64,000 bases of DNA from an uncultured Acidimicrobiales bacterium (GCA_938002965.1 CALKZY010000019.1:1-64000), one strand, 5' to 3'; positions 26,038 through 35,096 are shown, counted from the first letter of the stretch. Program-made: numbers and translations. Notes: generated by a model from the letters alone, not told the origin.

Positions 26038-27123
26038 ATGTCGGAAGTCAAGAAATCGTTGAGAGGACGGACACTCGCAGGTGTGTCGGCGTTGCTCACA
26101 ATACTCGTGGCCATCGGAGTTATGACCCTCACCGGCGGTCAGGCCGACGCCAGCGGCAAGGACGGCAACCAACCGGAAGATCTGGCCAACTGCTTTGCCT
26201 TCAGCATCGACCAGGTCGGCCGTGGCAACCTCGATGGTGGCATCGAGAAGTTCGATGACTGCCTGGCTGACGACTACACCTTCGAGTTCGTATTCTTCGA
26301 AGGCGGCCCATCGATAGTCTGCCCAGGAGAGGGCTGCCCGATCCAGGAGTTCTCCAGCCGAGCCGACATGCGAGCCCGCTTCGCGGACGATTTCTTCCAA
26401 GCCGCTGGCTACCTGGCCACTCAGCACCAGATTCTAAATCTCGATGTGACCCGTCACGGCAACCAGGCCGAAGTATTCGCCTACATCCAGGCCAATCACT
26501 TCCTGCCCGATGATTCGGTAGACATTGCCTGGAACGACTACTCGTTCACCGCTGAGCGCGAGAAGGGCCGTTGGGTCGTGAAGGACGAGGTCATCATCGG
26601 CACGGCCTTCCTCAACTTCCAAGGCGGACCGGTCGGTGGCGGTGGCGACACTGGTGGACCTCTGGCCGAAGGAGCCGATATCACCTTGCGCAATACGTTG
26701 CAGGACCCGGGTGAGGCCGAGGCCACCTATGCCAGCCTGTTCGGTCAGCCTGATGATGCCTTCGACGAGTTCGCCACGTTGTCAAACGTCGACTCTGAGT
26801 TCCCAACGGCTCTCGGCCAAGAGGGCACACCGGCCGGCGATATCAACGGTCTCTACAACATCGACCTCACCGAAAACAGCATCAGCTTTGACGTGGTCGC
26901 AGCTGCGGACGACCCGTTCTGGACCAACGTGTTCGGTCTCTTCCCAGACGGCAAGGTCGACAGGTACTACCTGACTTTCTCTGAGCCACACAACATTCAG
27001 GGCTTCACCAGCGACAACCCCAACTTGAATCTGCGAATCGACTCGGACACGGTCGTCGTGGTGGAACTAACCGGTGGTTATGACCTTCAGCCGGGCGTCT
27101 CGTTCTCGGTCGAGCTGAACTAA
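26038..27123 (+). CDS. Secreted SnoaL-like protein with a C-terminal domain (unknown function)
   Basis: 361 residues. Signal-type N-terminus: SLRGRTLAGVSALLTILVAIGVMTLTGGQADA. Residues about 50-200 form a SnoaL/NTF2-like domain (FSIDQVGRGNLDGGIEKFDDCLADDYTF ... SVDIAWNDYSFTAEREKGRWVVKDE). A Gly-rich hinge (GGPVGGGGDTGG) follows, then a second domain of about 140 residues (TLRNTLQDPGEAEATYASLF ... VELTGGYDLQPGVSFSVELN) that I do not recognise. No catalytic residues can be named. It stands alone between a palindrome-bearing promoter and a strong terminator. Confidence 0.6.
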   Translation: MSEVKKSLRGRTLAGVSALLTILVAIGVMTLTGGQADASGKDGNQPEDLANCFAFSIDQVGRGNLDGGIEKFDDCLADDYTFEFVFFEGGPSIVCPGEGCPIQEFSSRADMRARFADDFFQAAGYLATQHQILNLDVTRHGNQAEVFAYIQANHFLPDDSVDIAWNDYSFTAEREKGRWVVKDEVIIGTAFLNFQGGPVGGGGDTGGPLAEGADITLRNTLQDPGEAEATYASLFGQPDDAFDEFATLSNVDSEFPTALGQEGTPAGDINGLYNIDLTENSISFDVVAAADDPFWTNVFGLFPDGKVDRYYLTFSEPHNIQGFTSDNPNLNLRIDSDTVVVVELTGGYDLQPGVSFSVELN

Positions 27124-27150
27124 CAGCCAGCCAAAATCGACAGTTGTTGT

Positions 27151-27195
27151 CGCCCGACGAACCCTGAGCAAAATTCGTTCAGAGTTCGTCGGGCG
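27151..27195. terminator. Bidirectional stem-loop terminator between convergent genes
   Basis: CGCCCGACGAAC (27151-27162) pairs perfectly with GTTCGTCGGGCG (27184-27195); a 4-bp inner helix CTGA/TCAG narrows the loop. A short T-rich run (TGTCGTTT) follows on the plus strand. It lies between stops at 27123 and 27203. Confidence 0.85.
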
Positions 27196-27202
27196 CTGTC
27201 GT

Positions 27203-28240
27203 TTAGCCGCCAGAGCTGTCGTTCGGTGCCGTCTCGTAAGTTGGAGGAGGGAACACCAGCAGGCTCAGCATGTAGCCGACCAGCATGGCCAAGATGATTT
27301 GACCAGCCCAGAGTTCCGGCGGCCATAAGATCCCCCAAGCCACCTGCAAGGCAATGGTGGCGACCGTCCAGGTCATCAGTGGCGTGATCAGTCCGATCGC
27401 CGCCGCCCGCCACCTGCGATTTCGGCCAGGTGTGGCGCGCAGAATGACATCAGCGACTATCCCACCGGCCAGTGGCGCGACAACTTGCCACCCGTGGGCG
27501 AAGCCGTCGAGGCCGGCCATGAATAGACCAATTGTCCCGAACACGACGCTGAACGTCCCGAATGGAGGATCCCACCGTCGAAGCAGAATTAGCACCGCCC
27601 CGATCATGATCACCGTTGACACCTGGGTCGCCAGCACTCCGTAGGCGGCGAGAACTTCACTCTCGAACGGGACGTATTCGTACTGCATTGGCCAGTTGTT
27701 GAAGCCGTTGGCATAAAGGAAGAAGAAGGCGAAGGCGCTGGCCACCACAGCGGTCGACACCGTGGGAGCCACAAATTGACCGAACGCAGGCGAGGTCGGT
27801 TCGGAAGGATCCCGCCAGGCGGCTCGAATCGGGGCGGAGGCCGCCATCGTTCCGCCGACAAGCATCAGAAGATGTGTGGGTGAAAGCAGTGCGTCGATAC
27901 TGGATTCGACGCCAAAGATTGTGTGCCAGATGGCGTCGCCGATCCCGCCGAGAGCGAATACGCCCAGTCCCACGACTGAGAGTTCGTAGCCAGGGGGTAT
28001 CGCCCCGGCCAGCGACGAGGCTGATGGCGCCCGGCGGTAGACCAGAAGCGTCAGCCAGGCGGCCGCGGCGGTGAAGCCGGCGTAGAACACGGCATGCCAA
28101 GGAGTGAAGAACGACTCAAGCTCGGGGCGGGTGCGGTGGGCCCAACCGTCGAGACCGAGACCGATAATGAGCCACACCGTGCACGCTACGAATCCCAGAT
28201 CCTCAGTCCGACTGGTTCGTAGGCTGTAGTTCTTAGCCAT
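27203..28240 (-). CDS. Polytopic membrane protein, unknown function
   Basis: 345 residues from ATG 28240, or 356 if the GTG at 28273 is used. The AAGGAGGGGG before the ATG is very close to it. About nine hydrophobic helices: GFVACTVWLIIGLGLDGWAH, FFTPWHAVFYAGFTAAAAWLTLLVY, LSVVGLGVFALGGIGDAIWHTIFG, and others. The pattern of conserved-looking His in helix-start positions (HAVFY, HTIFG, HLLML) suggests a heme- or metal-related membrane protein, but I have no family to name. Convergent with the previous gene; divergent from the alcohol dehydrogenase. Confidence 0.65.
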   Translation of the reverse strand: MAKNYSLRTSRTEDLGFVACTVWLIIGLGLDGWAHRTRPELESFFTPWHAVFYAGFTAAAAWLTLLVYRRAPSASSLAGAIPPGYELSVVGLGVFALGGIGDAIWHTIFGVESSIDALLSPTHLLMLVGGTMAASAPIRAAWRDPSEPTSPAFGQFVAPTVSTAVVASAFAFFFLYANGFNNWPMQYEYVPFESEVLAAYGVLATQVSTVIMIGAVLILLRRWDPPFGTFSVVFGTIGLFMAGLDGFAHGWQVVAPLAGGIVADVILRATPGRNRRWRAAAIGLITPLMTWTVATIALQVAWGILWPPELWAGQIILAMLVGYMLSLLVFPPPTYETAPNDSSGG

Positions 28241-28350
28241 CCCCCTCCTTGGGTATCGCAGATTCCCTCCCACCAGTTTGAACTCTGAGCCACCGCATAG
28301 GTAGTCGTCGGGAGGAAGCTAGGGGCTAGCTGCGCCGATCCGGCGCCCGC

Positions 28351-28381
28351 TTTAGAACCCCGCCGATGGCCGAACTATACT
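28351..28381 (+). promoter_or_regulatory. Possible sigma-70-type promoter for the alcohol dehydrogenase
   Basis: TTAGAA (28352-28357), 18-base spacer, TATACT (28376-28381), about 55 bp before the GTG start. The -10 is near consensus; the -35 is weak. Confidence 0.35.
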
Positions 28382-28436
28382 CTCACACTGAGACGTCTTC
28401 TTGGCGTTGTCCGGTAAGCGACTAAAAGGGGAACAC

Positions 28437-29564
28437 GTGAAGACACGTGCCGCAGTACTTCGAGAAATGAATCAGCCATGGAGCGTCGAGGAGATCGAGC
28501 TTGATCCTCCTGGTCCAGGTGAAGTGCTGGTGAAGATGGCAGCCTCAGGAATGTGCCATTCCGACGAACATGCCATGGACGGGCACATCGCCGGTCTGGT
28601 TCCGCCTGCTCCGATGATCGGTGGGCACGAAGGCTCGGGCGTGGTTCAGGAAGTCGGCGCGGGAGTCGACTGGTTGGAGGCGGGCGACCACGTGGTCTTC
28701 GGTTTCATCCCGGCTTGTGGACGCTGCAACAGCTGCGCCGGCGGCCACTCAAATCTTTGTGATACCGGCCTTGCTACGTTCCCTCAGGGAACGCAGATGG
28801 CCGACGACACCTATCGCCACCACTCCGCTGATGGAGAAGATCTCGGCTTGATGTGTCTGCTCGGCACCTTTGCCGAGCACACGGTTGTCAACGAGGCCTC
28901 AGTCATCAAAATCGACAAAGACTGGCCACTGGACAAGGCATGTCTACTGGGCTGCGGCGTTGTGACCGGCTGGGGTTCAGCGGTGTACACCGCCGATGTA
29001 CAGCCCGGTGAGTACGTGGCCGTGGTAGGAGTTGGCGGCCTCGGCTCGGCTGCGGTGCAGGGGGCGAAGATGGCCGGCGCCAGAGTGGTAGCCGCCATTG
29101 ATCCCGTCGAGTTCAAACGCGAAAAGGCCATGGAGTTCGGCGCCACCCACGCCTTCGCCTCCATCGAGGAAGCTCAGGCCGCCCTCGGAGACGTCACATG
29201 GGACCGTGGGTACGACAAAGTCATCATGACCATGGGCACCGGAGACGGTGGCACTCTTGGCCAGGCATTCAACCTCGGTGGCAAGAGGGCGAAGATCGTG
29301 GTGACCAACCTGCACTCCACTGCAGAAGGCACCATTGAGATTCCGGCCATCATGTTGACCATGTTCGAAAAGCAGGTTGTCGGCTCGCTGTTCGGCTCGG
29401 CCAACATCCGCAAGGACATTCCCCGCCTCTTCGAGTTGTACCTAGCTGGGCAACTCAACCTCGACGACATGATCACCAAGACCTACACGCTTGATGAGAT
29501 CAACGAGGGATACCAGGCGATGCGTGACGGCGAGAACATTCGCGGCGTCATCCTCTACGACTGA
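28437..29564 (+). CDS. Zinc-dependent alcohol dehydrogenase, NDMA-type
   Basis: 375 residues from GTG 28437, with AAAAGGGG before it. Catalytic zinc: ASGMCHSDEHAMDG (Cys) and MIGGHEGSGVV (His). Structural zinc cysteines in ACGRCNSCAGGHSNLC. Substrate-region block GFIPACG, coenzyme fold YVAVVGVGGLGSAAVQGAKMAGA. The LMCLLGTFAEHTVVNEASVIKI block matches the actinobacterial family often annotated NDMA-dependent (with tightly bound NAD, working through an electron carrier). Likely oxidises an alcohol or aldehyde. It runs into a MoxR/VWA pair 25 bp later, so the three may form one operon. Confidence 0.9.
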   Translation: MKTRAAVLREMNQPWSVEEIELDPPGPGEVLVKMAASGMCHSDEHAMDGHIAGLVPPAPMIGGHEGSGVVQEVGAGVDWLEAGDHVVFGFIPACGRCNSCAGGHSNLCDTGLATFPQGTQMADDTYRHHSADGEDLGLMCLLGTFAEHTVVNEASVIKIDKDWPLDKACLLGCGVVTGWGSAVYTADVQPGEYVAVVGVGGLGSAAVQGAKMAGARVVAAIDPVEFKREKAMEFGATHAFASIEEAQAALGDVTWDRGYDKVIMTMGTGDGGTLGQAFNLGGKRAKIVVTNLHSTAEGTIEIPAIMLTMFEKQVVGSLFGSANIRKDIPRLFELYLAGQLNLDDMITKTYTLDEINEGYQAMRDGENIRGVILYD

Positions 29565-29589
29565 TGACTTCCACAATGATGAGTTCCCG

Positions 29590-30525
29590 GTGCAGATAGC
29601 GCCGCACGACCTCGTCAAGAAACTCAATGGCCTGGTGGTCGGCCGGCAACGCGAGATCGAACTCGTCGTTGCTGCGCTGACCGCCGGTCGCCATGTGTTG
29701 CTAGAAGGTCCGCCGGGAACCGGCAAGAGCACTCTGCTGCGTGCCCTGGCCGAGGAACTCGGAATCGGGTTTGAGCTGGTCGAGGGCAACGCTGAGTTGA
29801 CCCCGGCCAGATTGGTAGGCCACTTTGACCCGGCGCGCGTTCTGGCCGAGGGGTACGCGGCTGAAGTCTTTGTTGACGGTCCGTTGGCCAGCGCCCTGCG
29901 AGGGGGATCTCTTCTCTATATAGAGGAGCTCAACCGCGTCCCAGAGGAGACGTTGAACGTGCTCGTGTCAGTGATGAGTGAGCGCGAGATCGCTGTTCCA
30001 CGCTTGGGGACGATCAAAGCTGAACCCGGTTTCCGATTGGTGGCGGCCATGAATCCGTTCGATGCTGTCGGTACGGCCCGTATTTCGGCTGCCATCTACG
30101 ATCGGTTGTGTCGGCTCTCGGTCGACTACCAGAGCGACGTCGAAGAGCAAGAGATCACGGCCCGGTACGGGGGAATGGAGGACGCTGCGTTCATAACCAA
30201 AGCTGTCGAACTCGTTCGACGTACCCGGGATCACGCTGACATTCGGATTGGATCTTCGGTACGAGGAGCGATCGACTTCTGCTCGCTTGCCGTCTCATTG
30301 GCCGAGGTCCGAGACAGCAGCCCAAGAGCGTCCGACGTTACGCTTGACGCCGCGCTATTTGCCCTGTCGGGTCGTATCCGAGTGCGAGAGGGGAGCGATC
30401 GAACCGCAGAGTCGATCGTCACCGAGCTGTGGTCAACGATCTTCGATCCGCAACCGGAGATCAACAACGACGCCTCCCCTGAACCGGGAAAAGAGACAAC
30501 CCCTCCGGGGGTTCCGACGAGCTAA
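29590..30525 (+). CDS. MoxR-family AAA+ ATPase
   Basis: 311 residues from GTG 29590 (the ORF is open upstream into the dehydrogenase). Walker A LLEGPPGTGKSTLL, Walker B SLLYIEELNRVPEETLN, sensor 1 FRLVAAMNPFD, arginine-finger-like ISAAIYDRL, then the helical lid. MoxR ATPases act as chaperone-like modulators for metal-centre or complex assembly, together with a VWA protein; the VWA gene follows after about 90 bp. With an NDMA-type dehydrogenase next door, maturation of a dehydrogenase or cofactor system is a reasonable guess, not proven. Confidence 0.9.
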   Translation: MQIAPHDLVKKLNGLVVGRQREIELVVAALTAGRHVLLEGPPGTGKSTLLRALAEELGIGFELVEGNAELTPARLVGHFDPARVLAEGYAAEVFVDGPLASALRGGSLLYIEELNRVPEETLNVLVSVMSEREIAVPRLGTIKAEPGFRLVAAMNPFDAVGTARISAAIYDRLCRLSVDYQSDVEEQEITARYGGMEDAAFITKAVELVRRTRDHADIRIGSSVRGAIDFCSLAVSLAEVRDSSPRASDVTLDAALFALSGRIRVREGSDRTAESIVTELWSTIFDPQPEINNDASPEPGKETTPPGVPTS

Positions 30526-30617
30526 GTTCGCCTCCACCGGCTGCGACCGGCGATGAGGCCGACGCCGCCATTGGCGAGGCTCAGCGTCGATCTACCCCTC
30601 GTCGCTCGCTCTCGTCG

Positions 30618-31463
30618 ATGGAAGGGTTCGCCGAGGTTTCACCGGAGGTGGGCTTCCTCAACGAGGAAGCCCTAGCTGAGCAGATGGAAGAGAACCCCGA
30701 TGAGGCCCTTGGCATGTTGGCCGAGCTGACGGGGGCGACTGACCCCGAGCTGCGTCGCCTGGCCCGTCGGCTAGCCGCCCGTCTCTTCCTCGATCTCAAT
30801 AACCATGAGCGTCCAGACGGTAAGGGGGTCGGTCGACTCGTCACCACCCGCTATGTCGACGGCGTAGGTGACCTCGACATCGATGCCAGTCTGGGGTCCA
30901 TCGTGGAGGCCCGAGCGTCCGGAGAGCTCGTTGACCCCGAAGAGCTACGGATCCGGTCGTGGGCTCGACCCTCGGTTGCCTGGTGTTTGCTGGTCGACCG
31001 CAGTGGATCCATGCACGGCCAACCGCTGGCTACCGCCGGATTGGCCGCCGCTGCGGTAGCGGCCCGACAACCGAAAGAGTACGCCGTGCTGTCGTTCGGG
31101 CGTACGGTGATTGCCCCCAAAGCAATGTGGGAAACACGATCGGCCGAGAACGTTATTGAACGAACGCTGTCCCTCCGGGGGCACGGGACCACCGACATCG
31201 CGGCAGCGCTGCGAGCGGCCGCATGGCAACTGCAGTACGCGTCGGCTCAGCGTCGGGTCGCTGTGATCCTGTCGGACTGTCGAGCCACAGAACCGGGAGA
31301 CGTTGGGGCGGCGGCCAAGATGTTGGATGAACTGGTTGTTATCGCCCCCGAAGGCGACGATGCGGCGGCCATCGAACTGGCTGACATGGTCGGTGGACGG
31401 TGGACCACCGTCGCCGGTCCGTCAACGCTGGTGGCCGCCTTTGATCGAGTGCTCGGGCGATAG
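30618..31463 (+). CDS. VWA-domain protein, MoxR partner
   Basis: 281 residues. A helical N-terminal region (residues 1-110: ALAEQMEENPDEALGMLAELTG, RRLARRLAARLFLDL) precedes the von Willebrand A domain. The MIDAS site is visible as CLLVDRSGSMHG (DxSGSM), Thr in LRGHGTTDIAAAL and Asp in AVILSDCRA. No other start codon exists between the preceding in-frame stop and ATG 30618. Cytoplasmic. It lies downstream of the MoxR ATPase and acts with it. Confidence 0.88.
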   Translation: MEGFAEVSPEVGFLNEEALAEQMEENPDEALGMLAELTGATDPELRRLARRLAARLFLDLNNHERPDGKGVGRLVTTRYVDGVGDLDIDASLGSIVEARASGELVDPEELRIRSWARPSVAWCLLVDRSGSMHGQPLATAGLAAAAVAARQPKEYAVLSFGRTVIAPKAMWETRSAENVIERTLSLRGHGTTDIAAALRAAAWQLQYASAQRRVAVILSDCRATEPGDVGAAAKMLDELVVIAPEGDDAAAIELADMVGGRWTTVAGPSTLVAAFDRVLGR

Positions 31464-31490
31464 CCGTCGCCTCTAGGGTTTCTTGGTTGG

Positions 31491-31844
31491 CTAGGGTTTT
31501 AGGGTGCCGATCCAGTCCCAGGAACGGTCGTACCACTCGACCAAGATCTCAGGGTCGTGAAGCAGTTTCTCGGGCACAGACGAGTAGCCGTCCATCTTGC
31601 GGTTGTACTGAATAACGTCACCGCTGTTGTAGACGATTCGAAACTCTGCTTCCATTTCCGGTGACATGCGCAGAGCCATAGCGCCGTCGGCGTCCAGGAA
31701 GCTGAACATGTGGCCGTTGCGAGACGTGTAAGGACTCTTGGCTCCCTTGGCCGCGCCGTTTCCCGATGCGTCAACAACAGCCAGATAACTGCTCAGCGAC
31801 TCCGGAGGCCCCTGGTAGCTAGATCCTCTCGGCATGTCGGCCAT
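31491..31844 (-). CDS. Small TfoX/YjbR-like protein (tentative)
   Basis: 117 residues, starting MADMPRGSSYQGPPESLSSY. The middle (NGHMFSFLDADGAMALRMSPEMEAEF) looks like the strand-rich core of TfoX-N/MmcQ-YjbR proteins, and the end (LVEWYDRSWDWIGTLKP) is aromatic-rich. There is no DNA-binding motif. It is the last gene in the long minus-strand catabolic operon (31 bp after the hydratase), so it may have a supporting role there. The family call is low confidence. Confidence 0.55.
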   Translation of the reverse strand: MADMPRGSSYQGPPESLSSYLAVVDASGNGAAKGAKSPYTSRNGHMFSFLDADGAMALRMSPEMEAEFRIVYNSGDVIQYNRKMDGYSSVPEKLLHDPEILVEWYDRSWDWIGTLKP

Positions 31845-31875
31845 CTTAGTTCCCGGCCCGACGATGTCTGCTGTA

Positions 31876-32673
31876 CTAGTCAGCCGATTCGAGGTAGGTG
31901 GTGACGGTGCCGAGTGGCCCGAAGTCGAGAGCGACCGTTTGTCCGGTCGTGATCGGCTTCATGGGACCCAGGGCGCCGGTCATGACAACGTCGCCCGCCC
32001 GAAGCGGGGTGCCCCGGAGACTCATTTGATCGGCCAGCCAGCGCGCCGCGTTCAGAGGGTGCCCCAGGCAGGCTGCGCCTTCGCCTTCGGCTGCTAGTTC
32101 TCCGTCGATGTCCAGTCGCATGGGGATGGTGCGCAGGTCGACATCGGCCAACGAGACCGGGCGTCCGCCTAGAACGTACAGGCCGCAGCTGGCGTTGTCG
32201 GCCACGGTGTCCACGATACGGATGTTCCAGCCTGCGATCCTGCTGTCGACGATTTCGATTGACGGCAGGGCGTAGGCGGTGGCTCGGACAATGTCGTTGA
32301 AGCTGTGTTCGCCGTGATCGAGGTCGTGCTCCAGGACTAGGGCAACCTCGCCTTCGATTCGCGGTTGCAGGAGTCGACCGGGTTCGATTGGCACCCCGTC
32401 GCCGTACTCCATGTCCACGAACAGGGTGCCGAAGTCCGGTTGGTCGACGCCGACTTGCTCCATCACGGCTTTGGAGGTGATGCCGATCTTCCGGCCTGAC
32501 ACCCTCCGTCCAGCCTCAATGTCGGTTTTGGTGTTCAGGTCCTGGACGGCGTAGCCAACCTCGATGTCAGTCTCGGTGCCGACGATGTCTCGGATAGGGC
32601 CGCAAGCCACTCCCGTCTCGGCCGCGGTACGTAGAGCCTTGGCGGCAGCCTGAATGTTGTCCTGACTGGTCAC
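31876..32673 (-). CDS. 2-oxopent-4-enoate hydratase-type enzyme (FAH superfamily)
   Basis: 265 residues. Typical MhpD/XylJ-like blocks: AGRRVSGRKIGITSKAVMEQVGVDQPDFGTLFVDME, LLQPRIEGEVALVLEHDL (metal Glu pairs), PSIEIVDSRIAGWNIRIVDTVADNAS, and MRLDIDGELAAEGEGAACLGHPLNAARWLADQM. It adds water to 2-hydroxypenta-2,4-dienoate to give 4-hydroxy-2-oxovalerate in meta-cleavage pathways. Overlaps the tautomerase gene by 4 bases. No aldolase/dehydrogenase (MhpEF-type) follows in this window, so the last steps must be encoded elsewhere. Confidence 0.9.
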   Translation of the reverse strand: MTSQDNIQAAAKALRTAAETGVACGPIRDIVGTETDIEVGYAVQDLNTKTDIEAGRRVSGRKIGITSKAVMEQVGVDQPDFGTLFVDMEYGDGVPIEPGRLLQPRIEGEVALVLEHDLDHGEHSFNDIVRATAYALPSIEIVDSRIAGWNIRIVDTVADNASCGLYVLGGRPVSLADVDLRTIPMRLDIDGELAAEGEGAACLGHPLNAARWLADQMSLRGTPLRAGDVVMTGALGPMKPITTGQTVALDFGPLGTVTTYLESAD

Positions 32674-32897
32674 GTGGTGCTCGATTCGTCGGCTTCGGCC
32701 GCCAGCCGACGCTGCTTGTCAGCCAGCAGTTCGCCGCCAGCCATAAAATCGGTACTCGGGAACTCGTTGATCCATACCCGAACTGCCGTCCGTGGCGCCC
32801 CGATGTGGGTGGCCATGGCATCAGTTATGGCGTCCATCAACGCCTTCTTCTGTTCGGGGCTTCGGCCTTCGGCCATATGAACATTTACCAGGGGCAT
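32670..32897 (-). CDS. 4-oxalocrotonate tautomerase-family protein
   Basis: 75 residues, starting M-P-L-V-N-V-H, so the N-terminal Pro that acts as catalytic base (after Met removal) is present. Family features follow: EGRSPEQKKALMDAITDAM and AVRVWINEFPSTDFMAGGE. It converts 2-hydroxymuconate-type enols to the keto tautomers. It sits between the decarboxylase and hydratase genes, exactly where this step is needed. The C-terminal tail (LLADKQRRLAAEADESSTT) is about 15 residues longer than usual for the family. Confidence 0.9.
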   Translation of the reverse strand: MPLVNVHMAEGRSPEQKKALMDAITDAMATHIGAPRTAVRVWINEFPSTDFMAGGELLADKQRRLAAEADESSTT

Positions 32898-32941
32898 GAG
32901 TTGTTCCTCCGAGACGACGGTGCTGGACAGGCTAGATTGCG

Positions 32942-33718
32942 TCAGACACCTTGAACGGTGACTGAGCCCAAATGGCTATAACTGGCTGTTGCCGTCGTCC
33001 CGATGTCCAACGGTTTGGCGTCAGTCGGCGCTCCGGCCATAACCAGCCAACCGGCTTGAAGCTTTTGGCCGTGCTTGCCGAGGTGGTTAGCCAACATGGC
33101 CAGGCATCCGGCAGGATCGCCCAGCAGCGCTTCGCCGGTGGCTGAGCCCACCTGTTCGCCGTCGATTTCGAAGCCGCAGGCGATCGTCTTTGAGTCAACC
33201 TCTCTGGGCCCAACGCCGTCGGATCCTATGGCTACTCGGGCGGCGGACGTATTGTCGGCGATGACATCGGTCAAGGTGAACGAAAAGGCCTCGTAGCGGG
33301 AGTCGATGACTTCGATTCCGCCCACGACTTTCTCGACGGCATCCAGCGCATCTTCAGCCGTCACCCCTGGACCGGCGAGGTCCTCGGCCAGAATAAAGAC
33401 CAGCTCGGGTTCGCATCGGGGATGGATCAGCTCGCTGATCGGAACTTCGACCCCGGTTAGCACCGATGCCTGCGGGACCCAGCCGTACACCGGTTCACTG
33501 ACCCCCATCTGTTCCTGCTTGGCCGCCGATGTCAAACCTAGTTTGGCTCCGGCCAGCACATCACCCCGCCCCAGTTGCAGCTCCAGTAGCGCCGCTTGGA
33601 TGGCGTAAGCATCGTCGACCCCGAGCTCGTCAACCTGCTTCGTTATGGCCTGAACTTCGCTGCGGCCATCAGCAGCGGCGAGGAGATACTGCGCCCAGTG
33701 TGCGTGATCAATCGACAC
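32942..33718 (-). CDS. 2-oxo-3-hexenedioate (4-oxalocrotonate) decarboxylase-type enzyme
   Basis: 258 residues from a GTG 2 bases after the Rieske gene's stop. FAH-like blocks: VLAGAKLGLTSAAKQEQMGVSEPVYGWV, IHPRCEPELVFILAEDLAGPGVTAEDALDAVEKVVGGIEVIDSRY, and GWLVMAGAPTDAKPLDIGT. Decarboxylases (DmpH/XylI-like) and hydratases (DmpE-like) are paralogues. I assign decarboxylase because the CEPELVFIL and GGIEVIDSRY blocks and neighbour order fit DmpH; the other copy nearby fits the hydratase. A third relative lies at 45536-46351. Confidence 0.8.
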   Translation of the reverse strand: MSIDHAHWAQYLLAAADGRSEVQAITKQVDELGVDDAYAIQAALLELQLGRGDVLAGAKLGLTSAAKQEQMGVSEPVYGWVPQASVLTGVEVPISELIHPRCEPELVFILAEDLAGPGVTAEDALDAVEKVVGGIEVIDSRYEAFSFTLTDVIADNTSAARVAIGSDGVGPREVDSKTIACGFEIDGEQVGSATGEALLGDPAGCLAMLANHLGKHGQKLQAGWLVMAGAPTDAKPLDIGTTATASYSHLGSVTVQGV

Positions 33719-33720
33719 GT

Positions 33721-34989
33721 CTATCCTTCCGCCTCGGCCGCCAACTGTTGGCGTCGAGCTTCGGCATCGGTATGTAGTTTCTTCATTTCTTCGGCGATCG
33801 GGGAGTAGCGCATGGAGCCGTTGTCAATCCACTCGGTGGCGAATTCGGCTCCCCGGCCGAACTTTGAGCGCTCCAACGGCAGCTTGATCACGTCGTGTGG
33901 TTCACGAACCACGGCCACCGGATCCTTACCGGCGGCAACGGCAGCCACGGCATCGCGATACATGCGACGACAGGCCACCACGCCAACGTCGCTCTTGGTC
34001 AACTTCTCGGTGGTGCGGTCAGCGACGTCGCCCTGGGTCACCCAGGCCATGATGTCTTGGCCTTCGATGTAGTCGACGATGTAGGTTCCGTCGTCGCGAA
34101 TCCACTCGATTGGATAGTCGACACACGGTGGGTCGTCGGGGATCTCAGCACCCTCGGGAGCGTGCACGGTGTAGAACATCATGTTGGTGTGGGTGTCATC
34201 AACGGGCACCCGGATCTGCATTTGGAAGACGCCGTTGCCGCCGACCCACATCTTGTAGGGGAACACCAGCGGGTGGCCGATCTTCCAGTCGTCGGATTCC
34301 TCGTCTTGGCCGACTAGCAGGCGACGCTTGATGATGCCGTGCTCAAACGGGTCGAATGCCACCTTCTCGTGTTTGTTGCCGCCGAACGAGCCTGGCATGG
34401 CCATGCCGGTTTGCTCGGCGATGAACTCGAAGTAGTTTCCGTGCAGGGCTTCGACGTGGTACGGGTCGACGGCGTTCTCCATAATCTGCAACCAGTTGCA
34501 AGGAATGACACAGTGCCCGATGTCTCGCACACCGTCCATGACGTAGGCCTCATAACGGGGAAGCTCGGGGGCGGGTCCGTCACCTAGATAGGCCCACACC
34601 AGACCACCCAGCTCCTGAGCCTTACCAGCCCGAATGCCGCAGTCGGCTCGGAACACCGGAGACGAGTCGGGCTCGGCCAAAATGTCGACACAGGTACCGT
34701 CGGTGTCGAACTTCCAGCCGTGATAGCCACAGCGCAGACCGTCGCCTTCAACGATGCCGTACACCATCGATGCCCCACGGTGAGGACAGCGTTCATCGAC
34801 GATGCCATAGCCGCCGTCACCAGTCTTGAACACAGCCCAGTTCTCACCTAGCAACCGGGCTTGCTTAACCGGGAATTCGTCAAGCTCGCTGACCAGGGCT
34901 ACCGGGTACCAGTAGTGGCGGAGCACAGCCCCCATCGGGGTGCCGGGCCCAACCTGGGTCAGTTCGTTGTTTTCCTCTTGTGTCATCAT
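33721..34989 (-). CDS. Rieske non-heme iron oxygenase, terminal oxygenase component
   Basis: 422 residues from ATG 34989; AGGAG lies about 10 bases upstream. Rieske [2Fe-2S] site: ERCPHRGASMVYG and LRCGYHGWKFDTDG (CxH ... CxxH, about residues 69-90). The mononuclear Fe site is in MENAVDPYHVEALHGNYF (the bridging Asp, two His). It is a single-subunit, PobA/vanillate-demethylase/LigXa-like form without a beta subunit. No ferredoxin or reductase gene is nearby, so electrons must come from an unlinked reductase. Position after a phosphotransferase and phosphatase suggests its substrate may be an aryl phosphate or the free phenol. Confidence 0.9.
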   Translation of the reverse strand: MMTQEENNELTQVGPGTPMGAVLRHYWYPVALVSELDEFPVKQARLLGENWAVFKTGDGGYGIVDERCPHRGASMVYGIVEGDGLRCGYHGWKFDTDGTCVDILAEPDSSPVFRADCGIRAGKAQELGGLVWAYLGDGPAPELPRYEAYVMDGVRDIGHCVIPCNWLQIMENAVDPYHVEALHGNYFEFIAEQTGMAMPGSFGGNKHEKVAFDPFEHGIIKRRLLVGQDEESDDWKIGHPLVFPYKMWVGGNGVFQMQIRVPVDDTHTNMMFYTVHAPEGAEIPDDPPCVDYPIEWIRDDGTYIVDYIEGQDIMAWVTQGDVADRTTEKLTKSDVGVVACRRMYRDAVAAVAAGKDPVAVVREPHDVIKLPLERSKFGRGAEFATEWIDNGSMRYSPIAEEMKKLHTDAEARRQQLAAEAEG

Positions 34990-35096
34990 CGGAGAGCCGC
35001 TCCTCGGTTGGGGAATGTGCGAATGGGGGTGTCGGTCCGGTGGTTTGAACAAACCGGCGAGGCCCACCACCGAGAGCCCCGCCGGTCAGCCTTTAT

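Noticed and set aside
25751..26062. ORF rich in SVSPSVRQ-like repeats
   Set aside because: It is only the translation of the tandem repeat together with the end of the sensor gene in a second frame.
31464..31500. Telomere-like CTAGGGTTT repeats between convergent genes
   Set aside because: Only two to three loose copies in 36 bases; no hairpin; most likely chance.
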